A stretch of 64,000 bases of DNA. Source: Streptomyces aidingensis (GTDB lineage Bacteria > Actinomycetota > Actinomycetes > Streptomycetales > Streptomycetaceae). The notes below the pieces were generated by a model. The model did no database searches. It was not told where the DNA came from and saw only the letters and a list, made by a program, of their open reading frames with translations. The stretch is taken from NCBI RefSeq assembly GCF_900112355.1, contig NZ_FOLM01000002.1, positions 386,742 through 450,741 of the forward strand. The letters run 5' to 3'. Of this stretch, positions 1 to 7,708 are shown piece after piece. The stretch's first letter is position 1, and every line of letters starts with the position of its first letter. The translations under genes and the position numbers were made by a program.

Positions 1-891
1 CAGCAGCGCGCCGGTCAGCGAGCCCACCGCCATCAGCGTGTTGAGCAGGCCGTATGTCCCGGCACCGGAGTGGAAGACCCGGTCGGTGAAGGCGACCAGC
101 CAGATCGGGAAGTTGAAGCCGAAGGTGCCGACGAACCCGACCAGCACGATCGGCCACAGCAGTTCCGGTCTGGCCCGCACATGGGCCAGACCCTCCCGCA
201 GCTGGCCCTTGCCGCGCGGCGCCCGTTCGGTCGGGATCAGTTCGCCGGTGCGCATCAGCAGCAGCCCGATGACCGGTGCCAGGAAGGACAGCCCGTTGTA
301 GAGGAACGCCCAGCCGCTGCCCACCGCGGTGATCAGCACTCCGGCCACGGCCGGGCCGATGATCCGGGCGGACTGGAAGCTGGCCGAGTTGAGCGAGACG
401 GCATTGGGCAGCAGCGCCGGCCCGACCAGTTCGGAGACGAAGGTCTGCCGGGCCGGGTTGTCCGCCACCGTGGCCAGGCCGAGGGCGAAGGCCAGCGCGT
501 ACACGTGGTAGACGTGCACCTGGCCGGTGAAGGTGAGGGCGGCCAGGGTGAGGCCGATCAGACCCATCGCGGACTGGGTGCACAGCAGCAGCTTGCGCTT
601 GTCCAGCCGGTCGGCGAGCACCCCGCCGTAGAGACCGAAGAGCAGCATGGGCAGGAACTGGAGGGCCACCGTGGCGCCGACCGCGGTGGCCGAGCCGGTG
701 AGGGTGTGCACCAGCCAGTCCTGGGCGATGCGCTGCATCCAGGTGCCTATGTTGGACACCGTGGAGCCGACGAAGTGGATGCGGTAGTTGCGGATTCTGA
801 GCGAGCTGAAGGTCGAGGTCGCGGAGAGGCGGGGGGCGGCGGGGTCTGCGGGCTGGTCGGGTGCGGACGCTGCTCCGGGTCCCGGACTCAA
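1..891 (-). CDS. MFS transporter (3' part beyond window)
   Basis: The minus strand encodes about 297 residues that continue past the left edge of the window. It is a typical drug-efflux-type major facilitator: hydrophobic helices start around residue 37, and the first cytoplasmic loop has the family pattern (GVLADRLDKRKLL). The best start is the TTG at 891, eight bases after GGGAG; a GTG at 900 in the same frame is possible but sits on that ribosome site. It lies 109 bases downstream of the MarR gene on the same strand, so the two probably form a regulator-exporter pair. The substrate cannot be told from sequence. Confidence 0.85.
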   Translation of the reverse strand, partial: MSPGPGAASAPDQPADPAAPRLSATSTFSSLRIRNYRIHFVGSTVSNIGTWMQRIAQDWLVHTLTGSATAVGATVALQFLPMLLFGLYGGVLADRLDKRKLLLCTQSAMGLIGLTLAALTFTGQVHVYHVYALAFALGLATVADNPARQTFVSELVGPALLPNAVSLNSASFQSARIIGPAVAGVLITAVGSGWAFLYNGLSFLAPVIGLLLMRTGELIPTERAPRGKGQLREGLAHVRARPELLWPIVLVGFVGTFGFNFPIWLVAFTDRVFHSGAGTYGLLNTLMAVGSLTGALL

Positions 892-1000
892 GAAGAACAC
901 TCCCTTGCACGGTGCGGTGTGGTGTGGTGCGGTGTGGCGGGGCGGGGTGGGGTGGGGTGGGGGCGGTGCCCGGCGTGGGCCGGCGTGGGTGCGCCGCCGG

Positions 1001-1558
1001 CTAGAGGTGGGCGAGTTTGTGGAGGACGGGTGCGGCGCCGCGCAGCAGCGCCCACTCCTCGTCGTCGAGCCGGCCGGCCAGCCCGGTCAGCCAGGCGTTG
1101 GTCTGCGCCCGGGTGGCCTGGAGCATCTCCTCGGCCCGCTCGGTGGGGGTGACGGTCTTCTGGCGGCGGTCGTCGGCGTGCGGTTCGAGCCGGACCAGTC
1201 CGCGTTCGTGAAGCTGGGAGATGATCCGGGTCATGGTGGGCGGCTGGACATGCTCCTTGCGGGCCAGTTCCCCCGGGGTCATGGCGCCGCAGCGGTGCAG
1301 GGTGCCGAGTGCGGAGAGCTCGGCGAGGCCCATCGAGCGGTCCACGCGCTGGTGCCGGATGCGGCGGGCGAGCCGGAGCACGGCGATCCGCAGGGTGTTG
1401 ACGGCCGCGGCGTTCTCGGGATCGCCCGGCAGCTCGCCGGACGGCGCACCGGAGGCGCCCGCTACGGCCGGTCCGTCCGTGGCGTCCGTGGCGTCCGGAG
1501 CGTCCGGAGCGTCGGGTATCGAGTGCCGCGGCGGTTCGGGGGAGGTGGCTTCCGACAT
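1001..1558 (-). CDS. MarR family transcriptional regulator
   Basis: This is a 185-residue protein. The first 50 residues are a low-complexity acidic/Ala-Pro tail; the rest is a MarR winged helix. The helix-turn-helix lies near residues 95-120 (TPGELARKEHVQPPTMTRII), and the wing carries the DDRRQK motif typical of the family. It probably represses itself and the MFS exporter downstream. A perfect inverted repeat (TTAGC-TTG-GCTAA) lies 19 bases upstream of the ATG and is a likely operator. The ligand is unknown. Confidence 0.93.
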   Translation of the reverse strand: MSEATSPEPPRHSIPDAPDAPDATDATDGPAVAGASGAPSGELPGDPENAAAVNTLRIAVLRLARRIRHQRVDRSMGLAELSALGTLHRCGAMTPGELARKEHVQPPTMTRIISQLHERGLVRLEPHADDRRQKTVTPTERAEEMLQATRAQTNAWLTGLAGRLDDEEWALLRGAAPVLHKLAHL

Positions 1559-1576
1559 GCTGATCAGATTACGTGA

Positions 1577-1589
1577 TTAGCTTGGCTAA
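1577..1589. promoter_or_regulatory. Candidate MarR operator
   Basis: The perfect 5+3+5 inverted repeat TTAGCTTGGCTAA lies in the short AT-richer gap between the divergent MarR (start 1558, minus) and DUF2530 (start 1683, plus) genes. Its size and place fit an autoregulatory MarR site. The assignment is inferred from position and symmetry only. Confidence 0.5.
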
Positions 1590-1682
1590 CGAAAGTTCTG
1601 CCGGAAGCGGTGTGCGGGAGGCCACGCTCCGGGGCGCACGACCCTCTCGTACCCTGGTCGCTACAGGTGTGAGGGAGGCGGA

Positions 1683-2000
1683 ATGCGCTGGGCAGACCTG
1701 ACCAGCGGCGCCCGGGAGGCCCCGGAGCCGCTGGAGGGCAATGTGATCGCCACAGTGGTGGCCGGCACCGCGGTATGGGCCGTGCTGTTCCTCATCCAGG
1801 TGCCGTTCCACGGCCGCCTCGCCGACGACGGCCGCGGGAATTGGCTGTGGATCTGCCTGACCGGCTTCGGCCTCGGCCTGTTCGGCCTGTGGTACTCCCG
1901 CCGCCGGGAGGCCGCCCTGCGCGCCGCCGCCCGCCGGGAGTCCGGAGCACCGGCCGACGGACCGTCACCCGAGGGCCGCGGGCCCGCCGGGACCGACTGA
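1683..2000 (+). CDS. DUF2530 membrane protein
   Basis: This 105-residue protein has two membrane helices (about residues 22-41 and 54-72) and a basic, Ala/Arg-rich cytoplasmic tail starting at YSRRREAALRAAARRE. It matches the small actinobacterial DUF2530 family, which commonly sits beside a MarR/MFS pair. The start ATG follows a GGGAGGCGGA ribosome site. It ends 18 bases before the P-type ATPase start, so co-transcription is likely. No function is known. Confidence 0.85.
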   Translation: MRWADLTSGAREAPEPLEGNVIATVVAGTAVWAVLFLIQVPFHGRLADDGRGNWLWICLTGFGLGLFGLWYSRRREAALRAAARRESGAPADGPSPEGRGPAGTD

Positions 2001-2018
2001 GTCCCGCCCGGCCGCACC

Positions 2019-4583
2019 ATGACCACCAGCGAACCGATGGACGCAGAAGCCGGGTCCGCCGTCCGGGAATCCGCCGCGCCCGGTGAGCCGCCCCGTACCG
2101 TCATCCCCATGACACCGACCGAGGCCCCCGCGGCCTCACGCGCAACCGGACTGACCGCCGCCGACGTCGCGCAGCGCGTGGCCCGCGGCGAGGTGAACGA
2201 CGTCCCGGTGCGTTCCTCCCGCTCGGTCAAAGAGATCGTCCGGGCCAATGTCTTCACCCTCTTCAACGCCGTGATCGGCGCGCTCTTCGCCATCGTCCTG
2301 GTGGTCGGCCCCATCCAGGACGGGCTGTTCGGCTTTGTGATCATCGCCAACGCGCTGATCGGCATCGTCCAGGAACTGCGCGCCAAGCGGACCCTGGACA
2401 ATCTGGCGGTGATCGGCGAGGCCCGGCCCACCGTGCGCCGCGACGGCCGCAGCCAGGAGGTGGCCACCGCCGGGATCGTGCTGGACGACGTGATCGAGCT
2501 GGCGCCCGGCGACAAGATCGTGGTGGACGGCACGGTCATCGAGGCCGACGGCCTGGAGGTGGACGAATCGCTGCTCACCGGGGAGGCCGATCCGGTGCTC
2601 AAGCACCCCGGCGACCCGGTGCTCTCCGGCAGCTTCGTGGTGGCCGGCGGCGGCGCCTTCACCGCCACCAAGGTCGGCCGCGAGGCCTACGCCGCCCAGC
2701 TGGCCGAGGAGGCGTCCCGCTTCACCCTGGTCCACTCCGAGCTGCGCAGCGGCATCAGCAAGATTATCAAATACTGCGTGCTGCTGATGATCCCGGCCGC
2801 CGTCGGACTGATCGTCAGCCAGTTGCTGATCGAACGGGCGGATGTGGCCGAGGCCGTGCGGCGGATGGTGGCCGGGATCGTGGTGATGGTCCCGGAGGGC
2901 CTGGTGCTGCTCACCTCGGTGGCCTTCGCCATCGGCGTCATCCGGCTGGGCCGCAAGCAGTGCCTGGTGCAGGAGCTGCCGGCGATTGAGGGCCTGGCCC
3001 GGGTGGACGTGGTCTGCCTGGACAAGACCGGCACCCTCACCGAGGGCGGCATGGATCTCGGCGGAATCCGGCTGCTGGACGGCGCGGCGGGCCCCGACGG
3101 GGACCCGGCCGCCGGCGAGACCCATGTCCGGCAGGCGCTGGGCGCGCTGGGCGGCTGCGATCCGCACCCCAACGCCAGCATGCAGGCGGTGATCGACGCC
3201 TGCCCCGCCCCGGACGGCTGGCGCGGGCAGGAGACGCTGCCGTTCTCCTCCGCCCGCAAGTACAGCGGGGCGGTGCTGAGCGAGCCGGACGGCACCCGCT
3301 CCACCTGGCTGCTGGGCGCACCCGACATTCTGCTGCCGGACGGCCACCCGGCGCTGGCCGAGACCGAGTCGCTCAACGCCGAAGGGCTGCGGGTGCTGCT
3401 GCTGGCCCGCTCCGAGCGCCCCCTGGACGAACTGGCCGGCCAGGCCGGGCGGGTGCCGGGCGGAAGCCCGGGCAGGGCCCCGGCCCCCGCCCCGGTCGCC
3501 GCTGCCGTGCAGCCGCTGGCCCTGGTGGTGCTGGAGCAGCGGCTGCGCCCGGACGCCGGCGACACCCTGCGCTACTTCGCCGAGGAGAACGTCACGGCGA
3601 AGATCATCTCCGGCGACAACGCGGTGTCGGTCGGGGCGGTCGCCGCCAAGCTGGACCTGCCCGGAGCCCACAGCGCGGTGGACGCCCGCGGGCTGCCCGA
3701 GGACCAGGAGCGGATGGGCAAGGTGCTGGAGGACGGCACGGTCTTCGGCCGGGTCACCCCGCAGCAGAAGCGGGCCATGGTCGGCGCCCTCCAGGCCCGC
3801 GGCCACGACGTGGCCATGACCGGCGACGGCGTCAACGACGTGCTGGCGCTCAAGGACGCCGACATCGGCGTGGCGATGGGCTCCGGCTCCGAGGCCACCC
3901 GGGCCGTCGCCCAGATCGTGCTGCTCAACAACAGCTTCGCCACCCTGCCCTCGGTGGTCGCCGAGGGCCGCCGGGTGATCGGCAACATCGAGCGGGTCGC
4001 CAATCTCTTTCTGACCAAGACCGTCTACTCGGTCTTCATGGCCTGGGCGGTGATCCTCACCCATGTGCCGTATCCGTTCCTGCCCCGGCACCTGACCCTG
4101 CTGTCCTCGCTGACCATCGGCATCCCGGCGTTCTTCCTGGCCCTGGCGCCGAACCGGGAGCGGGCCCGGCCGCACTTCGTGCGCCGGGTGCTGCGGCTGG
4201 CCGTGCCGTTCGGGCTGATCGCGGGCGTGAGCACCTTCACCGTCTATCTGCTGGCCCGCGCCTACTACGGCGCCGGCGACAGCACCCGGGAGGCGGAGAC
4301 CAGCGCCGCCACGCTCACCCTGTTCCTGATCGCGCTGGGCGTGCTGGCGATCATCGCGCGGCCGTACACCTGGTGGCGGCTGCTGCTGATCGCGACCATG
4401 GCCACGGCCTTCCTGGTGGTGCTGGTGACGCCCTGGCTCCAGGAGTTCTTCGCGCTCGACCTCCAGGGGCGGGTGATGCCCTGGGTCGCGGTGGGCGTGG
4501 CCGCGGCCGGGGTGGCGGGCCTGGAGGTGGCCTGGCGGCTGGTGCCGCGCCGCTGGCCGGATCTGCCCGCCGCCGCGCACTGA
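2019..4583 (+). CDS. Cation-translocating P-type ATPase
   Basis: This 854-residue membrane pump has the full P-type set: an actuator-domain TGE loop (LLTGEADPV) near residue 190, the PEG motif in helix 4 (VVMVPEGLVLLTS), the phosphorylation site DKTGTLTEGG with Asp335, and the hinge TGDGVNDVLALKDADIG from residue 601. The helix count, PEG (rather than CPC) motif and absence of heavy-metal N-terminal domains point to the P2-like Ca/Mg/other cation branch rather than Cu or Zn pumps; the ion is undetermined. The nucleotide-binding domain has a Pro/Ala-rich insert near residues 485-497. The first 40 residues look disordered, so a later start such as the ATG at 2109 is possible. Confidence 0.93.
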   Translation: MTTSEPMDAEAGSAVRESAAPGEPPRTVIPMTPTEAPAASRATGLTAADVAQRVARGEVNDVPVRSSRSVKEIVRANVFTLFNAVIGALFAIVLVVGPIQDGLFGFVIIANALIGIVQELRAKRTLDNLAVIGEARPTVRRDGRSQEVATAGIVLDDVIELAPGDKIVVDGTVIEADGLEVDESLLTGEADPVLKHPGDPVLSGSFVVAGGGAFTATKVGREAYAAQLAEEASRFTLVHSELRSGISKIIKYCVLLMIPAAVGLIVSQLLIERADVAEAVRRMVAGIVVMVPEGLVLLTSVAFAIGVIRLGRKQCLVQELPAIEGLARVDVVCLDKTGTLTEGGMDLGGIRLLDGAAGPDGDPAAGETHVRQALGALGGCDPHPNASMQAVIDACPAPDGWRGQETLPFSSARKYSGAVLSEPDGTRSTWLLGAPDILLPDGHPALAETESLNAEGLRVLLLARSERPLDELAGQAGRVPGGSPGRAPAPAPVAAAVQPLALVVLEQRLRPDAGDTLRYFAEENVTAKIISGDNAVSVGAVAAKLDLPGAHSAVDARGLPEDQERMGKVLEDGTVFGRVTPQQKRAMVGALQARGHDVAMTGDGVNDVLALKDADIGVAMGSGSEATRAVAQIVLLNNSFATLPSVVAEGRRVIGNIERVANLFLTKTVYSVFMAWAVILTHVPYPFLPRHLTLLSSLTIGIPAFFLALAPNRERARPHFVRRVLRLAVPFGLIAGVSTFTVYLLARAYYGAGDSTREAETSAATLTLFLIALGVLAIIARPYTWWRLLLIATMATAFLVVLVTPWLQEFFALDLQGRVMPWVAVGVAAAGVAGLEVAWRLVPRRWPDLPAAAH

Positions 4584-4624
4584 GCCCCCACAGCCCGGTA
4601 CGCGACGACGGGCAGTCCGGTATG

Positions 4625-4680
4625 GTCACGGCCCCGGCCGACCGGTAGCCGGCCGGTCGAGTTGCGGCCGGGGCCGTGAC
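4625..4680. terminator. Bidirectional terminator hairpin
   Basis: A perfect 15-base inverted repeat (GTCACGGCCCCGGCC at 4625-4639 and its complement at 4666-4680) encloses a second, inner GACCGG/CCGGTC stem. It lies between the convergent P-type ATPase and the gene ending at 4744, where a bidirectional terminator is expected. Confidence 0.75.
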
Positions 4681-4683
4681 ACG

Positions 4684-4740
4684 CCCGCTCTCGCCCTCCG
4701 GGGTCTCCCCCCAGAGTTACCCCGGGAGAGCGAGAGCGGA
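4684..4740. terminator. Second terminator-like hairpin
   Basis: CCGCTCTCG near 4684 pairs with CGAGAGCGG ending at 4740 around an inner CCGGGG/CCCCGG stem. It follows the 4625-4680 hairpin directly, giving tandem hairpins between two convergent genes. Confidence 0.6.
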
Positions 4741-4743
4741 CCT

Positions 4744-5880
4744 TCAGGTGCTGGTCCTGGAGAGCACGGCGCCGGTGTGCGCGTCCACCTCGATCCGTTC
4801 GATCCTGGGGAAGCGCAGCTCCGGCCCGGCTCCGGTGCCCTGGTACTCGTCCTTGCTCCGGTCCTGGTCCCGGTGCTGGTGCTGGTCCTGCCGCGGTCCG
4901 GGCCGCCGGCGATCGTCTCCACCGCCGCCCCAGTTGCCGCGGTCGAGGGTGACGGTCCAGCGGCCGGTGTGCCAGATGTCGGCCTCGGCGGTGGCCGGAG
5001 CGGTCAGGTCGCCGGCCAGCCGGCGGGCGGCCACCGTGGCCTGCGCCGCGGAGACCGGGAACCCGCCGGGGCCGGCGGCGGCCTCCGCGGCCGTGCCGCG
5101 GACATCCGCGAAGTAGACCACCGCGCCCGAACGGAGATCGATCTCCACCGACACCTCCCGGGCCCCCGGCACGCCCGACCACAGCGGGCGCCAGCACAGC
5201 AGCCGCAGCGCGTCGCCGTCCAGATGACCGGCCGGCTCGTCCGCGGTCAGCAGCCAGCCGTCGTCCGCGCCGGAGCCGAAGCCGGGCACCTGGGCCTCGG
5301 CGAAGCGCCGGGCCGCCAGCCGCGCACCCTCTGCGGACAGCCGCACCGGGCCGGCGGTGGAGGGGGTGCCCACCGCGTCCAGCACCGAGCCGTCGGGCCG
5401 CACGCGGTAGACCACCCCCTCCGCCGTGGCCACCTCGGTCAGCCCGGTGGACTCCTCGACGGGCCGGGAGGCCGCCGGCGCCGGGGAGGAGGCGACCGAG
5501 ACCGGGGTGAGTTCGTGGAAGCCCGCGAACGGCCGGGTGACCGTCGGGCCGAAGGGCAGTGCGTCATGGGCGCCGGTGGAGGCCCCGCGGATGACATAGC
5601 GGTGCCATCCGCCGCTGTGCCCCTCCCGCGCCACCAGTTCGGTGCGGGCCAGCGCCAGGGCGGTCAGCAGGGTGCCGCCCTCGGAGCTGTGGGCGGAGAA
5701 ACGGCTCCAGAAGTAGTTGCCCGAGCCCTCGCCGTTGTCGGCCGGCACACCGGGCGCGGTGGCCGGGTAGTACACCAGGCCGGAGAAGGTGATCACCGAA
5801 TCGACTCCCCGGGACACCGAGGCCGCACCGAGATCCGCCCAGCGGGAGGTGCAGCAGCCCGCCAGCAGCAGCAGGCTCAT
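4744..5880 (-). CDS. Caspase-like half-domain plus PepSY-like protein
   Basis: About 378 residues from the ATG at 5880; an in-frame ATG at 6000 would add 40 low-quality residues. The N-terminal part (LLLLAGCCTSR, then GVDSVITFSG, then FWSRFSAH and ALALART) resembles the C-terminal half of caspase/CHAT-type folds around the catalytic Cys. The preceding half with the catalytic His is absent. LLLLAGC could instead be read as a lipobox. The middle and C-terminus (VRPDGSVLDAV, VSVEIDLRSGAVVYFADV, RIEVDAHTGAVLS) look like PepSY-type strands, interrupted by a charged Gln/Asp/Arg tract. It lies downstream of the sigma factor gene on the same strand. Function unknown; possibly a truncated gene. Confidence 0.55.
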   Translation of the reverse strand: MSLLLLAGCCTSRWADLGAASVSRGVDSVITFSGLVYYPATAPGVPADNGEGSGNYFWSRFSAHSSEGGTLLTALALARTELVAREGHSGGWHRYVIRGASTGAHDALPFGPTVTRPFAGFHELTPVSVASSPAPAASRPVEESTGLTEVATAEGVVYRVRPDGSVLDAVGTPSTAGPVRLSAEGARLAARRFAEAQVPGFGSGADDGWLLTADEPAGHLDGDALRLLCWRPLWSGVPGAREVSVEIDLRSGAVVYFADVRGTAAEAAAGPGGFPVSAAQATVAARRLAGDLTAPATAEADIWHTGRWTVTLDRGNWGGGGDDRRRPGPRQDQHQHRDQDRSKDEYQGTGAGPELRFPRIERIEVDAHTGAVLSRTST

Positions 5881-5996
5881 CCCGCGTGCCCCGCGGTCGG
5901 GCGATGGGCGGACGGGGACGGTGGTGCCATGGGGATCCGGTATTCCTGCCGCACCATGTCGATGATCGCTCCCTCCGTCGGCGGCTGTGAGCGCAT
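5877..5996 (-). CDS. Possible 39-residue upstream ORF
   Basis: A short frame beginning at an ATG near 5996 ends at a TGA that overlaps the next ATG (ATGA at 5880-5877). It encodes a plausible, non-repetitive peptide containing EGAIIDMVRQEYRIP, and its third codon positions are more GC-rich than those of the competing frame. It could be a translationally coupled leader or the frameshifted N-terminus of the caspase-like gene. It is too short to judge with certainty. Confidence 0.25.
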   Translation of the reverse strand: MRSQPPTEGAIIDMVRQEYRIPMAPPSPSAHRPTAGHAG

Positions 5997-6116
5997 ACAT
6001 CTGCTCTACGGCGGAAAGCGGTTCCTGCGTCGCGCGAGTTGGAAAAAATTCCAGAACCGCTCCGGAGCCGGCTCCGGACGGCCGGTGACCACGGGCGGGT
6101 CGGGCCGCGGCCCGGA

Positions 6117-7451
6117 TCAGGACGCCGCGCGCGGTCCTCCGCCCGCCGCACCACCGGCGTCGGCGTTCCCCGCCGCACCACCCGAGTTGCCGTTCCCGGC
6201 CGCGCCGCCCGAGTTGCCGTTCCCCGCCGCACCACCCGAGCCGGCGTTACCGGCCACGCCGCCCGAATTGGCGTTACCGGATGCTGCGCCCGCGATGCCC
6301 GAAGCCGCGTTTCCGGAGCCACCGGACTGTTCCGGAGACCCCTCCGAGGCCCCCGCCGGCGGCCGGCCGTCCGCTCCGCTTCCCCGGGTCCCCGCGTCCA
6401 CCGGCCCCTCCCCCGCTCCGCCGGACCCGGCCTCCGCCGCCGGACCGGGCACCGTGCCCGGGGCGCCGTTCGCATTGCCGCTGCCGGTGGCGCCCGGGCC
6501 CGCGTCGGCGGCGTTCTCCGCCCCTTCCGGGTTCGGCCCGGACCGCTCCCGTCCCGTGCCGTCCGCGTCCCGGCCGTCCTCGGCGTTGTCGGCGTCCTCG
6601 GCGTTGTCGGCGTCCTCGGCGTCCTCGGTCTTCTTCTCCTGCTTCCGCTCCCGGTCGTCCTCCCCGGCGGCGTGGTCGGAAGCGGTGGGCTGGCCGGGAA
6701 ACCACTCACCCGTGCCGTCCCCGGCGTCCTCGCCGGTGCCGTCCGGGCTGCCCGGAGCTCCGTCGGCCGGCGGATGGGACGACGGCGCCGACTCGGTGAC
6801 CACCGGCACCACCAGCAGTCCCAGCCCGGCGGCCGAGGCCGCCGCCGCGGCCACCGGCGCGGGCGCCGGGCCGGCCGCGCCGGAGCCGCGCACCATCACC
6901 CGCCACAGCCACACCCCCACCCCCAGCGTCGCCACCAGCGCCGCGCGCAGCGTCTTGCGGCCCCGGGCCAGCAGCGACTGCACGGCGCGGTAGCTCAGAC
7001 CCATATGACGGGCGATCCGGTCCAGCTCCATGCCTTCGGCCTGGAGCGCCAGTGCCTCGGCCTGACGGGCCGGCAGCAGTTCGTCCCGCCGCCGCTGGAG
7101 CCAGCGCGCCTCGGCCACATCGCAGACCGACTCCTCCACGCTGCGCTCCACGTCCACCGGGCCCGGGACGGCGGGCAGCTCGAAGGCGGTCCCGCCGCCG
7201 CTGCCCGCCTCCCGGCGCATCTGGCGGTGGCGGTCCACGCAGAGCCGGATGGTGACGGTGGTCAGCCAGGCACCGAGCCGCGCCGGATCCAGGTCCCGCC
7301 GCTCGGCCGCGCGCAGCATCGCCTCGTGCACGGCGTCCTCGGCGTCCTCCCGGGTCGCCGAGCGGCGCATGGCGATGCGGAGCAGCTCCTCACGATGGCT
7401 CCACACCCGTGCCCACCAGTCGTCCCCGGTGCCGTTCCACGCTGCGCTCAC
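6117..7451 (-). CDS. Membrane-tethered ECF-type sigma factor with repeat tail
   Basis: This is a 444-residue protein from the GTG at 7451, which follows GGGGAGG by six bases; a longer frame to 7613 lacks such a site. Sigma region 2 spans roughly residues 10-85 (SATREDAEDAVHEAMLRA, then LTTVTIRLCVDRHRQ). Region 4 lies near 140-185 (ARQAEALALQAEGMELDRIA, then GLSYRAVQSLLARGRKTL). One or two hydrophobic helices follow (about 188-235), then a long Asp/Glu/Asn then Gly/Asn/Ala/Ser-rich tail with repeated GNxNSGGAAG units, probably outside the membrane. The build suggests a sigma factor held at the membrane until released. No separate anti-sigma gene is visible nearby. Confidence 0.85.
   Translation of the reverse strand: MSAAWNGTGDDWWARVWSHREELLRIAMRRSATREDAEDAVHEAMLRAAERRDLDPARLGAWLTTVTIRLCVDRHRQMRREAGSGGGTAFELPAVPGPVDVERSVEESVCDVAEARWLQRRRDELLPARQAEALALQAEGMELDRIARHMGLSYRAVQSLLARGRKTLRAALVATLGVGVWLWRVMVRGSGAAGPAPAPVAAAAASAAGLGLLVVPVVTESAPSSHPPADGAPGSPDGTGEDAGDGTGEWFPGQPTASDHAAGEDDRERKQEKKTEDAEDADNAEDADNAEDGRDADGTGRERSGPNPEGAENAADAGPGATGSGNANGAPGTVPGPAAEAGSGGAGEGPVDAGTRGSGADGRPPAGASEGSPEQSGGSGNAASGIAGAASGNANSGGVAGNAGSGGAAGNGNSGGAAGNGNSGGAAGNADAGGAAGGGPRAAS
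6140..6300 (-). repeat. Coding repeat of GNxxSGGAAG units
   Basis: The 3' end of the sigma-factor gene contains about six imperfect copies of a 27-30-base unit encoding Gly-Asn-Ala/Gly-Asn/Gly-Ser-Gly-Gly-Ala-Ala. The copies are in frame and keep the reading frame, as in flexible surface linkers. Confidence 0.7.
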
Positions 7452-7708
7452 GGCTGGCCTCCCCGCTGTCCCGGCCGGTGACCGGCCCGCACGCGGCATA
7501 GCAGTAGCAGTCTCCCGCCCCTCCGGGGGACGTCCCGGGGGCACCAAGAAGCAGAGCAGCCGACCGGTGTCCCCCGCAAGGGTTCCTTGTCTCATCGTCA
7601 TCATTCCGGTCACTCAGGTACCGCAAACCGGTGCCCGGCACCCGCCGTTCACCTTGCCCGCCCCCGTCCGTCACCGCGGGGCCGGGGGCCGGGGCCCGGG
7701 GGCCGGGG

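Noticed and set aside
905..975. G-rich GGTGTGGTGC/GGGGTGG run as a possible CRISPR or mobile-element scar
   Set aside because: The units are short and irregular, with no spacers and no flanking repeats or transposase; it looks like simple-sequence drift, possibly able to form a G-quadruplex.
70..1152. Long open frames on the plus strand over the MFS/MarR genes
   Set aside because: They are GC-bias shadows: the minus strand carries recognisable membrane and winged-helix sequence, whereas the plus frames are His/Gly/Gln-rich with no domain.
2136..4580. An 814-codon minus-strand frame
   Set aside because: It is the antisense shadow of the P-type ATPase, rich in His/Gly/Gln.
7452..7613. Longer start for the sigma-factor gene at 7613
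   Set aside because: The extra 54 codons are low-complexity and lack a ribosome site, whereas the GTG at 7451 has GGGGAGG at ideal spacing.
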